Part shown: positions 6,748 through 18,571 of the stretch, in pieces | Layout: each line of letters starts with the position of its first letter | How positions within the stretch are numbered: position 1 is the first letter of the stretch | Source of the DNA: Sanguibacter suaedae | GTDB taxonomy: Bacteria > Actinomycetota > Actinomycetes > Actinomycetales > Cellulomonadaceae | Length of the DNA: 33,665 nucleotides | Assembly (NCBI RefSeq): GCF_016342785.1 | Contig: NZ_JAEINH010000017.1 | Span: 1-33,665 of the forward strand | Reading direction: 5' to 3' | Translations under genes and position numbers: made by a program | The notes under the pieces: generated by a model | The model's input: the letters and a program-made list of their open reading frames with translations, nothing else | The model's database searches: none | Told to the model about the DNA's origin: nothing

Positions 6748-9582
6748 GTGAACCACCCGACCGACGACGACGTCCGTCCCGCGGCACGCACCCCCCGCGA
6801 CCTCCTCGCCCTCCTCACGCTCGACGAGAAGCTCGCGCTCCTCCACCAGGTCACCCCGGGGGTGCCCCGGCTCGGTCTCGCCCCCTTCCGCACCGGCACG
6901 GAGGCGCTCCACGGCGTCTCCTGGCTCGGCACCGCCACCGTCTTCCCCCAGCCCGTCGGCCTCGCCGCGACCTGGGACCTCGACCTCCTCGAGAAGGTGG
7001 GCGACGCCGTCGCCACCGAGGTCCGCGCCAAGCATGCCGCCGACCCCTCCGTGAGCCTCAACGTGTGGGCACCGGTCGTCAACCCGCTGCGCCATCCGCT
7101 GTGGGGACGCAACGAGGAGGGGTACTCCGAGGACCCCCACCTCACGGCTGACCTCGCGACGGCCTACTCCCGTGGGCTGCGCGGGACCCACCCCACCGTG
7201 TGGAAGACCGTGCCCACGCTCAAGCACTTCCTCGCCTACAACAACGAGGTCGACCGCGCCGTCACGTCCTCGCAGATGCGCCCTCGCGTGCTCCACGAGT
7301 ACGAGCTCCCCGCCTTCCGGGGACCGATCGAGGCGGGAGTCGTCGGTGCCGTGATGCCCGCCTACAACCTCGTCAACGGACGGCCCTGCCACGTCTCCCG
7401 CGAGCTGCTCGACGAGCTGCGCAGCTGGACCACCGGGTCTCTCGCGGTCGTCTCCGACGCCGGGGCCCCCACGAACCTCGTCGACGGCGAGCGTTACTTC
7501 GCGACGCACACCGAGTCGCACGCTGCCGCGCTCCTCGCCGGGGTCGACTCCTTCACGGACAACGACACCGACGCCGGCCCGACCGTGAGCCGGATGCAGG
7601 CCGCGCTCGACGAGGGCCTCGTCACCGTGGCCGACATCGACCGCGCCGTCCTGCGTCTGCTCGAGCTCCGCGAGCGCACCGGCGAGCTCTCCCCCGACGA
7701 CGACCCGTACCGCAGCATCGGCGCCGAAGCGGTCGACCTGCCCGAGCACCGCGCCCTCGCACGTCGGGCCGTCGCGAGGTCCGTCGTCGTCCTGCAGAAC
7801 GACGGGATCCTCCCGCTGCGCCCCACCGCCGGCGCCGCGCCCAGGAGCGTGGCCGTGGTCGGCCCCCTCGCGGAGCGCACCCTCCACGACTGGTACTCCG
7901 GCACCCCCCCGTACCTCACCGGGCTAGGCACCTCGCTCGACGCCCTCCTCCCGGGCACGGAGGTGACCGTCACCGACGGTGCCGACCGTGTCGCGCTGCG
8001 CTCACGGACCACCGGGCGCTACGTCGCGGTGCGGTCCGAGGGCACTCTCGTCGCGGACGACCCCACGTGCTCGTCGGACAGCACCCTCGAGGTCACCGAC
8101 TGGGGCGAGGGTGTCGTCACCCTGCGGAGCTCCGCGACGGGCGCGCTCGTCACGGGCGGGTCCTGGATCCTCCGCGCGACCGCCGATCGCGTCGGCGGGT
8201 GGGTCGCGCAGGAGACGTTCCGTCTCCATCGCCACGACGACGGCACGTGGTCCGTGCTTCACGTGGCGTCCGGCCGATGGCTCCACGTCCAGCACGGTTC
8301 GGGCGTGGTCGTCGCCGACTCCCCCACCCTCACCGGCGCGGACCGTTTCGACCTGCGCACGCTGTCCTCGGGCGAGGTCGCGGTCGCCGAGGCGGCCGCT
8401 GCCGCGGACGTGGTGGTCGTGGCCGTGGGCAACGACCCGCACGTCCTCGGGCGGGAGACCGAGGACCGCCCCGGCCTCGAGCTCCCGAGGGCCGCGCACG
8501 CCGTGTGGCGTGCCGCCCGGGAGGCCAACCCGCACGCCGTGCTGTCCATCACCTCGAGCTACCCGTACGCGCTCGGCGGCGTGGAGCACGAGGCCTCCGC
8601 GGTCGTGTGGTCGAGCCACGGGGGGCAGGAGCACGGCGCCGGGCTGGCAGCCGTCCTCGTGGGTGAGGAGGAGCCAGCGGGCCGCCTCGCCCAGGAGTGG
8701 GTGGCCGACGGCGCCGACCTCGGTGACGTGCTCGACTACGACGTCATCGACGGCCGGTCCACCTACTGGTACCGCGACGCCCCGCCGCTGTACCCGTTCG
8801 GTCACGGTCTCACCTACAGCACGGTGGAGCTCGGGCCTGCTCGCCTCGACGGGCGCACGGTCGTCGTCGAGGTCACCAACACCGGTCCGCGGGCTGTCCA
8901 CGAGGTCGTCCAGGTGTACGCCTCCGCCCGGGCGCACCGCCTGGTCGTGCCTGTCCGTCGTCTCGCCGGGTACGCGCGTGTCGATCTCGCACCGGGCGAG
9001 CGTCGCACGGTGACGGTGGCGGTCGACGACCGCGCACTGTCCGTGTGGGACGTCCGGTCGCACACGCTGCGCGTCGAGCCGGGAGCGTACGACCTGGGCG
9101 TCGGGCTCTCGAGCCGTGACCTGCGCTCCACGGTCCCCCTCGAGGTGACGGGTGATCCCGTGGCGCCCGTCTCCGCTCTCGGGCGCACCGTCCGTGCCGT
9201 CGACTTCGACGCGTGGCACGACGTGCGCATCGCGGAGCGGACGCTCCTCGCCGGCGAGGCGCTGGATGTCGCTCCTGGACGGGGGCGTGGGTGGGTCGAG
9301 CTCGCGGGCCTCGACCTGGACGGCGTCCGGAGCGTGGCCCTCGTGGTGGCCCGCTCGGCGTCGGGACCCGCGTGGGTCGCCGTCGGCGGCTCGCCGCGGC
9401 TCGACGTGCCCGCGGGGGGCGGTCGGCACGAGTGGGCCGAGGTCCTGGTCGACCTGGATGACCTACATGACCTGGACGGCTCTGCGGGGCCTGGCCTCGC
9501 GCCCGGCGGCGCCGAGGCGGGCACATGCGTGCGCGTGGAGCTGGGTGGAGCCGCGAGACTGACCGAGGTGCGCTTCGTCTGA
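6748..9582 (+). CDS. Modular GH3 glycosidase with inserted beta-trefoil (fascin-like) module and CBM6-like tail
   Basis: The protein has 944 residues from GTG 6748, chosen because GAAGGA at 6735-6740 is well placed; the in-frame GTG at 6718 has no ribosome site and sits in the promoter region. Residues about 15-300 form the GH3 barrel with KHFLAYNNEVDR and VVSDAGAP, where Asp237 is the expected nucleophile. The C-terminal alpha/beta domain is interrupted at about residues 413-540 by three related repeats (VALRSRTTGRYV, VTLRSSATGALV, WSVLHVASGRWL), the pattern of a fascin-like beta-trefoil. A fibronectin-III-like domain begins after LYPFGHGLTY, and the last 140 residues look like a CBM6-type beta-sandwich. 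GH3 enzymes retain configuration and remove beta-linked glucose, xylose or similar sugars; the substrate is not certain. No signal peptide is visible, so it probably acts in the cytoplasm on imported oligosaccharides. Confidence 0.9.
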   Translation: MNHPTDDDVRPAARTPRDLLALLTLDEKLALLHQVTPGVPRLGLAPFRTGTEALHGVSWLGTATVFPQPVGLAATWDLDLLEKVGDAVATEVRAKHAADPSVSLNVWAPVVNPLRHPLWGRNEEGYSEDPHLTADLATAYSRGLRGTHPTVWKTVPTLKHFLAYNNEVDRAVTSSQMRPRVLHEYELPAFRGPIEAGVVGAVMPAYNLVNGRPCHVSRELLDELRSWTTGSLAVVSDAGAPTNLVDGERYFATHTESHAAALLAGVDSFTDNDTDAGPTVSRMQAALDEGLVTVADIDRAVLRLLELRERTGELSPDDDPYRSIGAEAVDLPEHRALARRAVARSVVVLQNDGILPLRPTAGAAPRSVAVVGPLAERTLHDWYSGTPPYLTGLGTSLDALLPGTEVTVTDGADRVALRSRTTGRYVAVRSEGTLVADDPTCSSDSTLEVTDWGEGVVTLRSSATGALVTGGSWILRATADRVGGWVAQETFRLHRHDDGTWSVLHVASGRWLHVQHGSGVVVADSPTLTGADRFDLRTLSSGEVAVAEAAAAADVVVVAVGNDPHVLGRETEDRPGLELPRAAHAVWRAAREANPHAVLSITSSYPYALGGVEHEASAVVWSSHGGQEHGAGLAAVLVGEEEPAGRLAQEWVADGADLGDVLDYDVIDGRSTYWYRDAPPLYPFGHGLTYSTVELGPARLDGRTVVVEVTNTGPRAVHEVVQVYASARAHRLVVPVRRLAGYARVDLAPGERRTVTVAVDDRALSVWDVRSHTLRVEPGAYDLGVGLSSRDLRSTVPLEVTGDPVAPVSALGRTVRAVDFDAWHDVRIAERTLLAGEALDVAPGRGRGWVELAGLDLDGVRSVALVVARSASGPAWVAVGGSPRLDVPAGGGRHEWAEVLVDLDDLHDLDGSAGPGLAPGGAEAGTCVRVELGGAARLTEVRFV

Positions 9583-9590
9583 GCGCGGTC

Positions 9591-9618
9591 CCGGGCGAGG
9601 CGCGGTGGCCTCGCCCGG
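9591..9618. terminator. Bidirectional terminator hairpin between GH3 gene and nucS
   Basis: CCGGGCGAGGC (9591-9601) and its exact complement (9608-9618) form an 11-bp stem with a 6-base loop. It occupies most of the 38-base gap between two convergent genes. No T-run follows on either strand. Confidence 0.7.
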
Positions 9619-9620
9619 TG

Positions 9621-10316
9621 TCAGAAGAGGCGGGAGTCGACGTCGTCGACGCCGCGCATGGCGTCGTAGTCGAGGACGAGGCACGAGATGCCCCTGTCGG
9701 TCGCCAGCACCCGCGCCTGGGGCTTGATCTCCTGCGCTGCGAACACGCCCCGCACGGGTGCGAGGTGGGGGTCACGGTTGAGGAGCTCGAGGTAGCGGGT
9801 GAGCTGCTCGACGCCGTCGATGTCGCCCCGCCGCTTGATCTCGATGGCAACCGCGGCCCCGGACGCGTCACGCGCCAGGATGTCGACGGGCCCGATGGCC
9901 GTGGGGTACTCGCGCCGCACCAGGGTGTGCCCGCTGCCGACGAGCTCGATCTGCGCGGCGAGCATGGCCTGGAGGTGCGCCTCGACCCCGTCCTTGACGA
10001 GCCCGGGATCGATCCCGAGGTCGTGGGCGGAGTCGTGATGGATCTCGTGGAGCTCGATCTCGAGGCGGTCGTCGCTCTTGGCGTGCTGGACCGCCCACAC
10101 CTGGGTGACGCCGCGCTCGAGGGCGGCGTCGTCCGGCGCCGTGACCGCCATGGCGCAGGGCGGGCTCATCCAGTTGAGCGGCTTGTAGGAGCCGCCGTCG
10201 GAGTGGAGGAGGACGCTGCCGTCCGCCTTGACGACGATGAGACGTGTGGCGAGGGGCAGGTGTGCCGAGAGCCGACCGGTGTAGTGGGCCGAGCACCGGG
10301 CGACGACGAGACGCAC
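9621..10316 (-). CDS. nucS: Mismatch-specific endonuclease NucS/EndoMS
   Basis: This 231-residue protein is the single-chain nuclease that cuts DNA at mismatches in Actinobacteria and Archaea, replacing MutS/MutL repair. The catalytic core of the PD-(D/E)xK type is visible: GPVDILARD with Asp145 and AIEIKRRG with Glu159 and Lys161. The C-terminus ends in SRLF, which fits the short clamp-binding tail that couples NucS to the replication sliding clamp. The start is GTG 10316 behind a GAGGAGGG ribosome site at about 10321-10328. It follows the DUF2550 gene after 37 bases on the same strand and may be cotranscribed with the end of the atp operon. Confidence 0.95.
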   Translation of the reverse strand: MRLVVARCSAHYTGRLSAHLPLATRLIVVKADGSVLLHSDGGSYKPLNWMSPPCAMAVTAPDDAALERGVTQVWAVQHAKSDDRLEIELHEIHHDSAHDLGIDPGLVKDGVEAHLQAMLAAQIELVGSGHTLVRREYPTAIGPVDILARDASGAAVAIEIKRRGDIDGVEQLTRYLELLNRDPHLAPVRGVFAAQEIKPQARVLATDRGISCLVLDYDAMRGVDDVDSRLF

Positions 10317-10353
10317 GGTCCCTCCTCAGGGGGTGGGTCGTCGAGCCGGGTGC

Positions 10354-10779
10354 TCAGACGACGACGTTACGGACGTTGGGTGGGGCGCTCTCGAGCCATG
10401 AGGCGAGACCGGAATAGGCGCCGGACGACATGGTGAGGTCGAAGGCCTGCCCGGCGCAGCGGCACTGGACCAGGTAGAGGTCCGGCTGTCCTGCCTGGTC
10501 GAGGGGGACGCGCCCGGTGATGACGAAGAGCTCGCGGGACCATTCGTGCCGCGGGCGTCCGCGGAGCGACCGGGCCCGCCACCAGACGAGGCGGTCGGCG
10601 CGGTAGACGGCGAAGCCCGACCGCCAGCGGTCGGGCTTCGCGGTGGGGCCGGTGAGCCGTACGGACGACTCGAACGAGCCGATGTAGCCGGAGAGCGCGC
10701 GGAGACGGAGGAATCCTGCGACGGCCACCAGGAGCACTCCGACGAGGAGTGCTCCCAGCGACCAGAGCAGGATGTCCAC
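10354..10779 (-). CDS. DUF2550 family membrane-anchored protein
   Basis: This 141-residue protein has one N-terminal membrane helix (residues about 3-25) and a soluble basic domain with a WRSGFAVYRADRLVWWR stretch, which is typical of DUF2550. In actinobacteria the family sits directly after atpC (the mycobacterial equivalent is Rv1312), as here with a 24-base gap. The start is GTG 10779 with GGAGGAG upstream. Its function is unknown. The position suggests a link to ATP synthase or to the cell envelope, but nothing in the sequence proves it. Confidence 0.85.
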   Translation of the reverse strand: MDILLWSLGALLVGVLLVAVAGFLRLRALSGYIGSFESSVRLTGPTAKPDRWRSGFAVYRADRLVWWRARSLRGRPRHEWSRELFVITGRVPLDQAGQPDLYLVQCRCAGQAFDLTMSSGAYSGLASWLESAPPNVRNVVV

Positions 10780-10803
10780 GTGTCCGCCCGCTCCTCCGCT
10801 GCC

Positions 10804-11088
10804 TCAGCGGCTGGCGGAGCCGATCGAGACGTCGAGGTCGGCGGAGTCCACGACGATCGTCACGGCGTCCTCGTCGACGGAGAGGAACCCGCCGGAGATC
10901 CCCGCCGTGATCGCGGAACCGTCGGCCGCGGTGATCGACACCCGCCCGGCGCGGAGCGCCGAGAGCAGCGGCGAGTGGCCGGCGAGGATGCCGATCTCAC
11001 CCTCGGCCGCAGGCGCGCTGACCTGCTTGGCCGTCCCGGACCAGACCTTGCGGTCGGCGGCGACGAGGTCCACCTCAAGTTGTGCCAC
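10804..11088 (-). CDS. atpC: ATP synthase F1 subunit epsilon, short form
   Basis: Only 94 residues long, it consists of the N-terminal beta-sandwich (LEVDLVAADRKVWSG, EGEIGILAGHSPLLSAL) that joins gamma to the c-ring. The C-terminal two-helix hairpin found in 130-140 residue homologues, which inhibits ATP hydrolysis, is absent: the chain ends right after the last beta strand. The stop is clean and the next gene follows in 24 bases, so this is not an obvious frameshift. The start is GTG 11088 with GAGGAG six bases upstream. It is the last subunit gene of the atp operon. Confidence 0.95.
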   Translation of the reverse strand: MAQLEVDLVAADRKVWSGTAKQVSAPAAEGEIGILAGHSPLLSALRAGRVSITAADGSAITAGISGGFLSVDEDAVTIVVDSADLDVSIGSASR

Positions 11089-11135
11089 GTGTACTCCTCA
11101 GATCGATCTCGGCAGGGCCCTGCAGGACGGACGTC

Positions 11136-13614
<2,479 letters not shown>

Positions 13615-13617
13615 GGG

Positions 13618-15252
13618 TCAGGCCTTCTTCTGTCGGACGATCTGCTCCTGCTCGACCGGGGCCGCGTCCGAGTCGTCCGCGTCCTCGCCGCCGACGAGCG
13701 GCGAACCGTCTCCCTTGAGGAACCCGTTCCGGAAGTCCTCGACCGCGGACTCGAGGGCCGACTCGGTGTCGCTCTCGAGCTTCCCCGTGGTGGAGATGGT
13801 CGTGAGGACGTCGGTGTTGCGCCGCAGGTGGTCGATGAGCTCGCTCTCGAACCGGCGCACGTCCTCGACAGGGACGTCGTCGAGCTTGCCCTTGGTACCG
13901 GCCCAGATGGACGCGACCTGGTCCTCGACCGGGTAGGGCGAGTACTGGGGCTGCTTGAGGAGCTCGAGGAGCCGAGCACCACGGTTGAGCTGCGCGCGCG
14001 ACGCGGCGTCGAGGTCGGAGGCGAACATGGCGAACGCCTCGAGCGACCGGAACTGGGCGAGGTCGAGCTTGAGGGTCCCGGAGACCTTCTTCATGGCCTT
14101 CACCTGGGCCGAGCCACCGACACGGGACACCGAGATGCCCACGTCGACGGCGGGACGCTGGTCGGCGTTGAAGAGGTCGGACTGGAGGAAGATCTGCCCG
14201 TCCGTGATGGAGATGACGTTGGTCGGGATGTACGCCGACACGTCGTTGGCCTTGGTCTCGATGACGGGAAGGCCGGTCATCGAGCCTGCGCCGAGCTCGT
14301 CGGAGAGCTTCGCGCAACGCTCGAGCAGACGGGAGTGGAGGTAGAAGACGTCACCCGGGTAGGCCTCGCGGCCCGGCGGGCGGCGCAGGAGGAGGGAGAC
14401 GGCACGGTAGGCCTCGGCCTGCTTCGACAGGTCGTCGAACACGATGAGGACGTGCTTGCCCTCGTACATCCAGTGCTGCCCGATCGCGGACCCGGTGTAG
14501 GGCGCGAGGTACTTGAACCCGGCGGGGTCCGACGCGGGAGCGGCGACGATGGTCGTGTACTCGAGCGCGCCGGCCTCCTCGAGGGCACCGCGCACGGCGG
14601 CGATGGTCGAGCCCTTCTGACCGATGGCGACGTAGATGCAGCGGACCTGCTTTGTGGGGTCCCCGGTCTCCCAGTTCGCCTTCTGGTTGATGATCGTGTC
14701 GATCGCGATCGCGGTCTTGCCCGTCTGGCGGTCCCCGATGATCAGCTGACGCTGTCCGCGCCCGATCGGGATCATCGCGTCGATGGCCTTGAGGCCGGTC
14801 TGGAGCGGCTCGTGGACGGACTTGCGCGCCATGACGCCAGGGGCCTGGAGCTCGAGCGCCCGACGACCGGTGGTCTCGATCTCGCCGAGTCCGTCGATGG
14901 GCTCGCCGAGCGGGTCGACGACGCGTCCGAGGTACCCGTCGCCGACGGCCACGGAGAGGACCTCGCCCGTCCGACGGACGACCTGGCCCTCCTCGATACC
15001 GGTGAACTCACCGAGCACGACGACACCGATCTCGCGCACGTCCAAGTTCAGCGCGAGGCCCAGGGTCCCGTCCTCGAAGCGCAGCAGCTCGTTCGCCATC
15101 GCGCCCGGCAGGCCCTCGACCTGCGCGATGCCGTCGCCGGCCAGGGTGACCCGGCCCACCTCTTCGGTGACGACGCCCTCGGGCGTGTAGGACTGCACGA
15201 AGCTGTCCAGCGCGGCCCGAATCTCCTCGGGCCGGATCGTCAGCTCAGCCAT
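13618..15252 (-). CDS. atpA: ATP synthase F1 subunit alpha
   Basis: This 544-residue non-catalytic nucleotide-binding subunit has the Walker A motif GDRQTGKT at about residues 172-179 and the alpha signature [16 protein letters not shown]. The start at ATG 15252 ([10 protein letters not shown]) is fixed by AGGAG eight bases upstream. The C-terminus has an acidic then Lys-rich extension ([12 protein letters not shown]) common in actinobacterial alpha chains. An 88-base gap separates it from atpH. Confidence 0.98.
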   Translation of the reverse strand: MAELTIRPEEIRAALDSFVQSYTPEGVVTEEVGRVTLAGDGIAQVEGLPGAMANELLRFEDGTLGLALNLDVREIGVVVLGEFTGIEEGQVVRRTGEVLSVAVGDGYLGRVVDPLGEPIDGLGEIETTGRRALELQAPGVMARKSVHEPLQTGLKAIDAMIPIGRGQRQLIIGDRQTGKTAIAIDTIINQKANWETGDPTKQVRCIYVAIGQKGSTIAAVRGALEEAGALEYTTIVAAPASDPAGFKYLAPYTGSAIGQHWMYEGKHVLIVFDDLSKQAEAYRAVSLLLRRPPGREAYPGDVFYLHSRLLERCAKLSDELGAGSMTGLPVIETKANDVSAYIPTNVISITDGQIFLQSDLFNADQRPAVDVGISVSRVGGSAQVKAMKKVSGTLKLDLAQFRSLEAFAMFASDLDAASRAQLNRGARLLELLKQPQYSPYPVEDQVASIWAGTKGKLDDVPVEDVRRFESELIDHLRRNTDVLTTISTTGKLESDTESALESAVEDFRNGFLKGDGSPLVGGEDADDSDAAPVEQEQIVRQKKA

Positions 15253-15340
15253 TGCTCTATCTCCTGTCGTGGCCGCGTTAGCGGTCGAACTTTCATGTCT
15301 TGGTGCCGACGTCTCCGTCGGCGGTGCGGCGTCGTGGCGT

Positions 15341-16155
15341 TCAGCTCGCCAGTCGTCGACGGGCGTCGGCGAGCCTCGACAGCACCGTGGAGTCCACGAC
15401 GTCGGAGCCGACCTGTACGCGCAGCCCGCCGATGACGGCCGGGTCCACGGTGACGTTGAGCTGGATGGAGCTGCCGTACGCCTCGCCGAGAAGTGCCGCG
15501 AGGCGGTCCTGCTGCGCGCCGGTGAGCGGCGAGCCGCTGGTGACGGACGCGACGACCTTCCGGCGGCGCACCGCGGCCATGTCACCGATGCGGGCGAGCG
15601 CCGGGACGAACCTCTCGCCCCGAGGGGCCGCTGCCGCGCGACGGCACAGCGCGAGCGTGACGTCGTCGACCTTCCCTGCGAGGAGGTCCTCGACGAGCCG
15701 GACGCGGCGTGACGCCTCGGTGGAGGAGTCGGACAGCGCCTGACGGACCGCTCGCTGGGTGACCAGACCTCGGGTGATCTGGAAGAGCTCGGACTCGACG
15801 GTCTCGAGAGCACCGCGCGCCTGCGCGGCCGCGAGGAACGCGCCGACCGCGACGAGGGACACCGCGTCGACGAGGTCACGCTCGGAGGACCACCGGTTCC
15901 GGGCGAGCCCCTCGACGACGTCCACCGTCAGCGGGTCAAAACCTCCGGAGAGGAGCGACCGGACCAGCCCGGCCTTGTCCTCCGCGGGGCGCGAGGGGTC
16001 CGCGAGGGACCTCCGCAGCGCCCCGGAGGAGTCGAAGGCGTCGACGACGGTGAACAGCTGCTCACCGACGGTCTGTGCCCTGTCCCCCGCCGCCAGCAGC
16101 GACGGGTCCACCCGACGCTGGACGTCCTCGAGAGAGGCCTGGCTGGTCCCGCGCA

Positions 16156-16156
<1 letters not shown>
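15341..16156 (-). CDS. atpH: ATP synthase subunit delta (long actinobacterial form)
   Basis: At about 271 residues this peripheral-stalk subunit is roughly 90 longer than the E. coli protein. The length is typical of actinobacteria with a separate b subunit; in mycobacteria b and delta are fused. The C-terminal region ([22 protein letters not shown] and a [21 protein letters not shown] segment) is the delta/OSCP signature. I chose ATG 16156, which shares one base with the atpF stop (TGATG); GTG 16159 directly before it would give a GTGA overlap and one more residue. A GGGGA ribosome site precedes both. Confidence 0.94.
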
Positions 16157-17021
<865 letters not shown>

Positions 17022-17074
17022 CTACGCGTGGGTGGAGAAGAGGGGACGGCCGTGCGGGACGAGAGGCACCGGTA

Positions 17075-17869
17075 TCAGTGCTCCTCCTCCACGGCCATCG
17101 AGATGTACACCGCTGCGAGGAGCGTGAAGACGTAGGCCTGGAGCACCGCGACGAGGATCTCGAAGAGTGTGAACCCGAAGCCCGCCGCCAGGGAGACGAC
17201 TCCCATGGCCTTGAGGGCTCCGGTGGCCTCGAAGAAGAAGAAGTGCGTGGCACCGAAGCACAGCACGAGCAGCAGGTGCCCGGCGATCATGTTCGCGGTG
17301 AGTCGCAGGGCGAGCGTCACGGGCCGGAAGACGAAGACCTGGAGGATCTCGATCGGGGTGATGAGCACGTAGAGGAACCACGGCACGCCGGGCGGGAAGA
17401 GGTTGGTCTTGAGGTAACCGAACAGACCGAACTTCTGGATCCCCGAGGCGAGGTACACCACGTACACCCAGAGGGCCATGAGGATCGGGAGCCCGATCAG
17501 CGACGTCCCGGCGATGTTCAGGAACGGGATGATGCCCGTGATGTTGAACGCGAGGATCGCGAAGAACAGGGTGGTCAGCAGCGGCACGTAGCGCCGCGCG
17601 TTGTGCCCGAGGATCTCCTCCGCGATGCTCACGCGGACGAAGTCCAGCCCCATCTCGGCGATGTTCTGGCCACGTCCGGGGACGAGCTTCGCCTTGCGGG
17701 CCGCGAGGACGAACAGCGCGATGAGCACCGCTGCGGCGACGACACGGACGAGCATGATGCGGTTGAACTCGAAGGCCGTGCCCTCGAAGAAGATTGCCGA
17801 CGGGAAGAACTCGGCGATCGACGGGGGGTGGAATCCGCCGTCCTCACCGGTGGCGGCGAACAGCGTCAT
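17075..17869 (-). CDS. atpB: ATP synthase F0 subunit a
   Basis: This is the membrane subunit that forms the proton half-channels. The essential Arg lies in LALRLTANMIAGHL, and several hydrophobic helices follow the family layout to the C-terminus AVEEEH. The start is unclear. ATG 17869 (264 residues) has no ribosome site of its own but overlaps, as ATGA, the stop of a short upstream frame (ATG 17961 to TGA 17866). An in-frame CTG at 17887 (270 residues) has AGGAG exactly six bases upstream. I list the ATG by convention. A 105-base gap separates it from atpE, and a TAGGAT -10-like box lies upstream at 17973-17978. Confidence 0.92.
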   Translation of the reverse strand: MTLFAATGEDGGFHPPSIAEFFPSAIFFEGTAFEFNRIMLVRVVAAAVLIALFVLAARKAKLVPGRGQNIAEMGLDFVRVSIAEEILGHNARRYVPLLTTLFFAILAFNITGIIPFLNIAGTSLIGLPILMALWVYVVYLASGIQKFGLFGYLKTNLFPPGVPWFLYVLITPIEILQVFVFRPVTLALRLTANMIAGHLLLVLCFGATHFFFFEATGALKAMGVVSLAAGFGFTLFEILVAVLQAYVFTLLAAVYISMAVEEEH

Positions 17870-17972
17870 CGTCGCGTTGGTGGACAGAGCAAACTCCTGG
17901 TCGTCGTGGTCCGTCGGCGTCCGCTGCGTCGCGGTCTGGCCAGGGCGGACCTGTCCGTCATGGATCGCAAGA

Positions 17973-17978
17973 ATCCTA
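17973..17978 (-). promoter_or_regulatory. Candidate -10 box before atpB
   Basis: TAGGAT lies on the minus strand in the 200-base gap between the AtpI-like gene and atpB. It would start transcription near 17966, five bases before an ATG at 17961 that opens a short frame ending over the atpB start. No good -35 is visible, so this is tentative. The operon may also be read through from upstream genes. Confidence 0.35.
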
Positions 17979-18091
17979 ACCCATGGGCCCTCCTCCTCGG
18001 GACGCCGTGCCGCGCCCGGTCGTCGACGTCTGCGCCACCATCCGTGGCGCGCACCGCCCACAGCGTCCCCACGGTCCCGGACGGGCCGAGG

Positions 18092-18571
18092 TCAGCGCGG
18101 CGAGACGTACGGTTCCCGCCCTCTGACCACGCAGTACATGTCGAGCGCCGCGGACCCGACGACCCCGACGAGCACGACGACCGCGAACACCACCCTGTGG
18201 AAGAAGTCCATCTGGCCCACCGTGGCGAGCACGACGACGAGCACCGCCATCTTCGCGATCCACGCCCCCAGGACCACCGCCATCGTCGTGCTCGGCGACC
18301 TGTCGGCCGTCCAGACCATCGAGAGGATGGTCGTGCCCGAGAAGAGCAGCGTGATCGCGACGCCCAGGAGCGCCCCCCAGACGCCGGGGGTCCCCGCGAC
18401 GAGCGCACCCACCCCGACACCGACGACGCTCACGACGGCGAGGAGCAGGAGCGTCGCGCGCAGCGCAGCCCCGAAGATCTCCTTCGTGACGTGCGCGGGG
18501 ACCACCGGGATGCCGTCCTGGGCGGGCGTGGGCTCGTCGGGCCGTGGGTCGGCCGGTCCGGGACTCGTCAT
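18092..18571 (-). CDS. AtpI-like membrane protein upstream of atpB
   Basis: This 159-residue protein has a Pro-rich cytoplasmic N-terminus and four hydrophobic segments (LLLLAVVSVVGVGVGALV, ALLGVAITLLFSG, TTMAVVLGAWIAKMAVLVVV, VVFAVVVLVGVVG). It sits where atpI lies in other atp operons (the mycobacterial position is Rv1303). AtpI-type proteins are thought to help assemble the c-ring or aid ion transport; sequence similarity within the class is weak, so the call rests mainly on topology and position. ATG 18571 overlaps the wecA stop as ATGA. Confidence 0.75.
   Translation of the reverse strand: MTSPGPADPRPDEPTPAQDGIPVVPAHVTKEIFGAALRATLLLLAVVSVVGVGVGALVAGTPGVWGALLGVAITLLFSGTTILSMVWTADRSPSTTMAVVLGAWIAKMAVLVVVLATVGQMDFFHRVVFAVVVLVGVVGSAALDMYCVVRGREPYVSPR

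Noticed and set aside
4748-6751. Long plus-strand open frame (667 codons) opposite the ABC importer genes
   Set aside because: It is the antisense shadow of the binding-protein gene, with Arg/Val/Glu/His-rich low-complexity composition and no domain; the minus-strand frame has Tat signal, lipobox and ribosome site.
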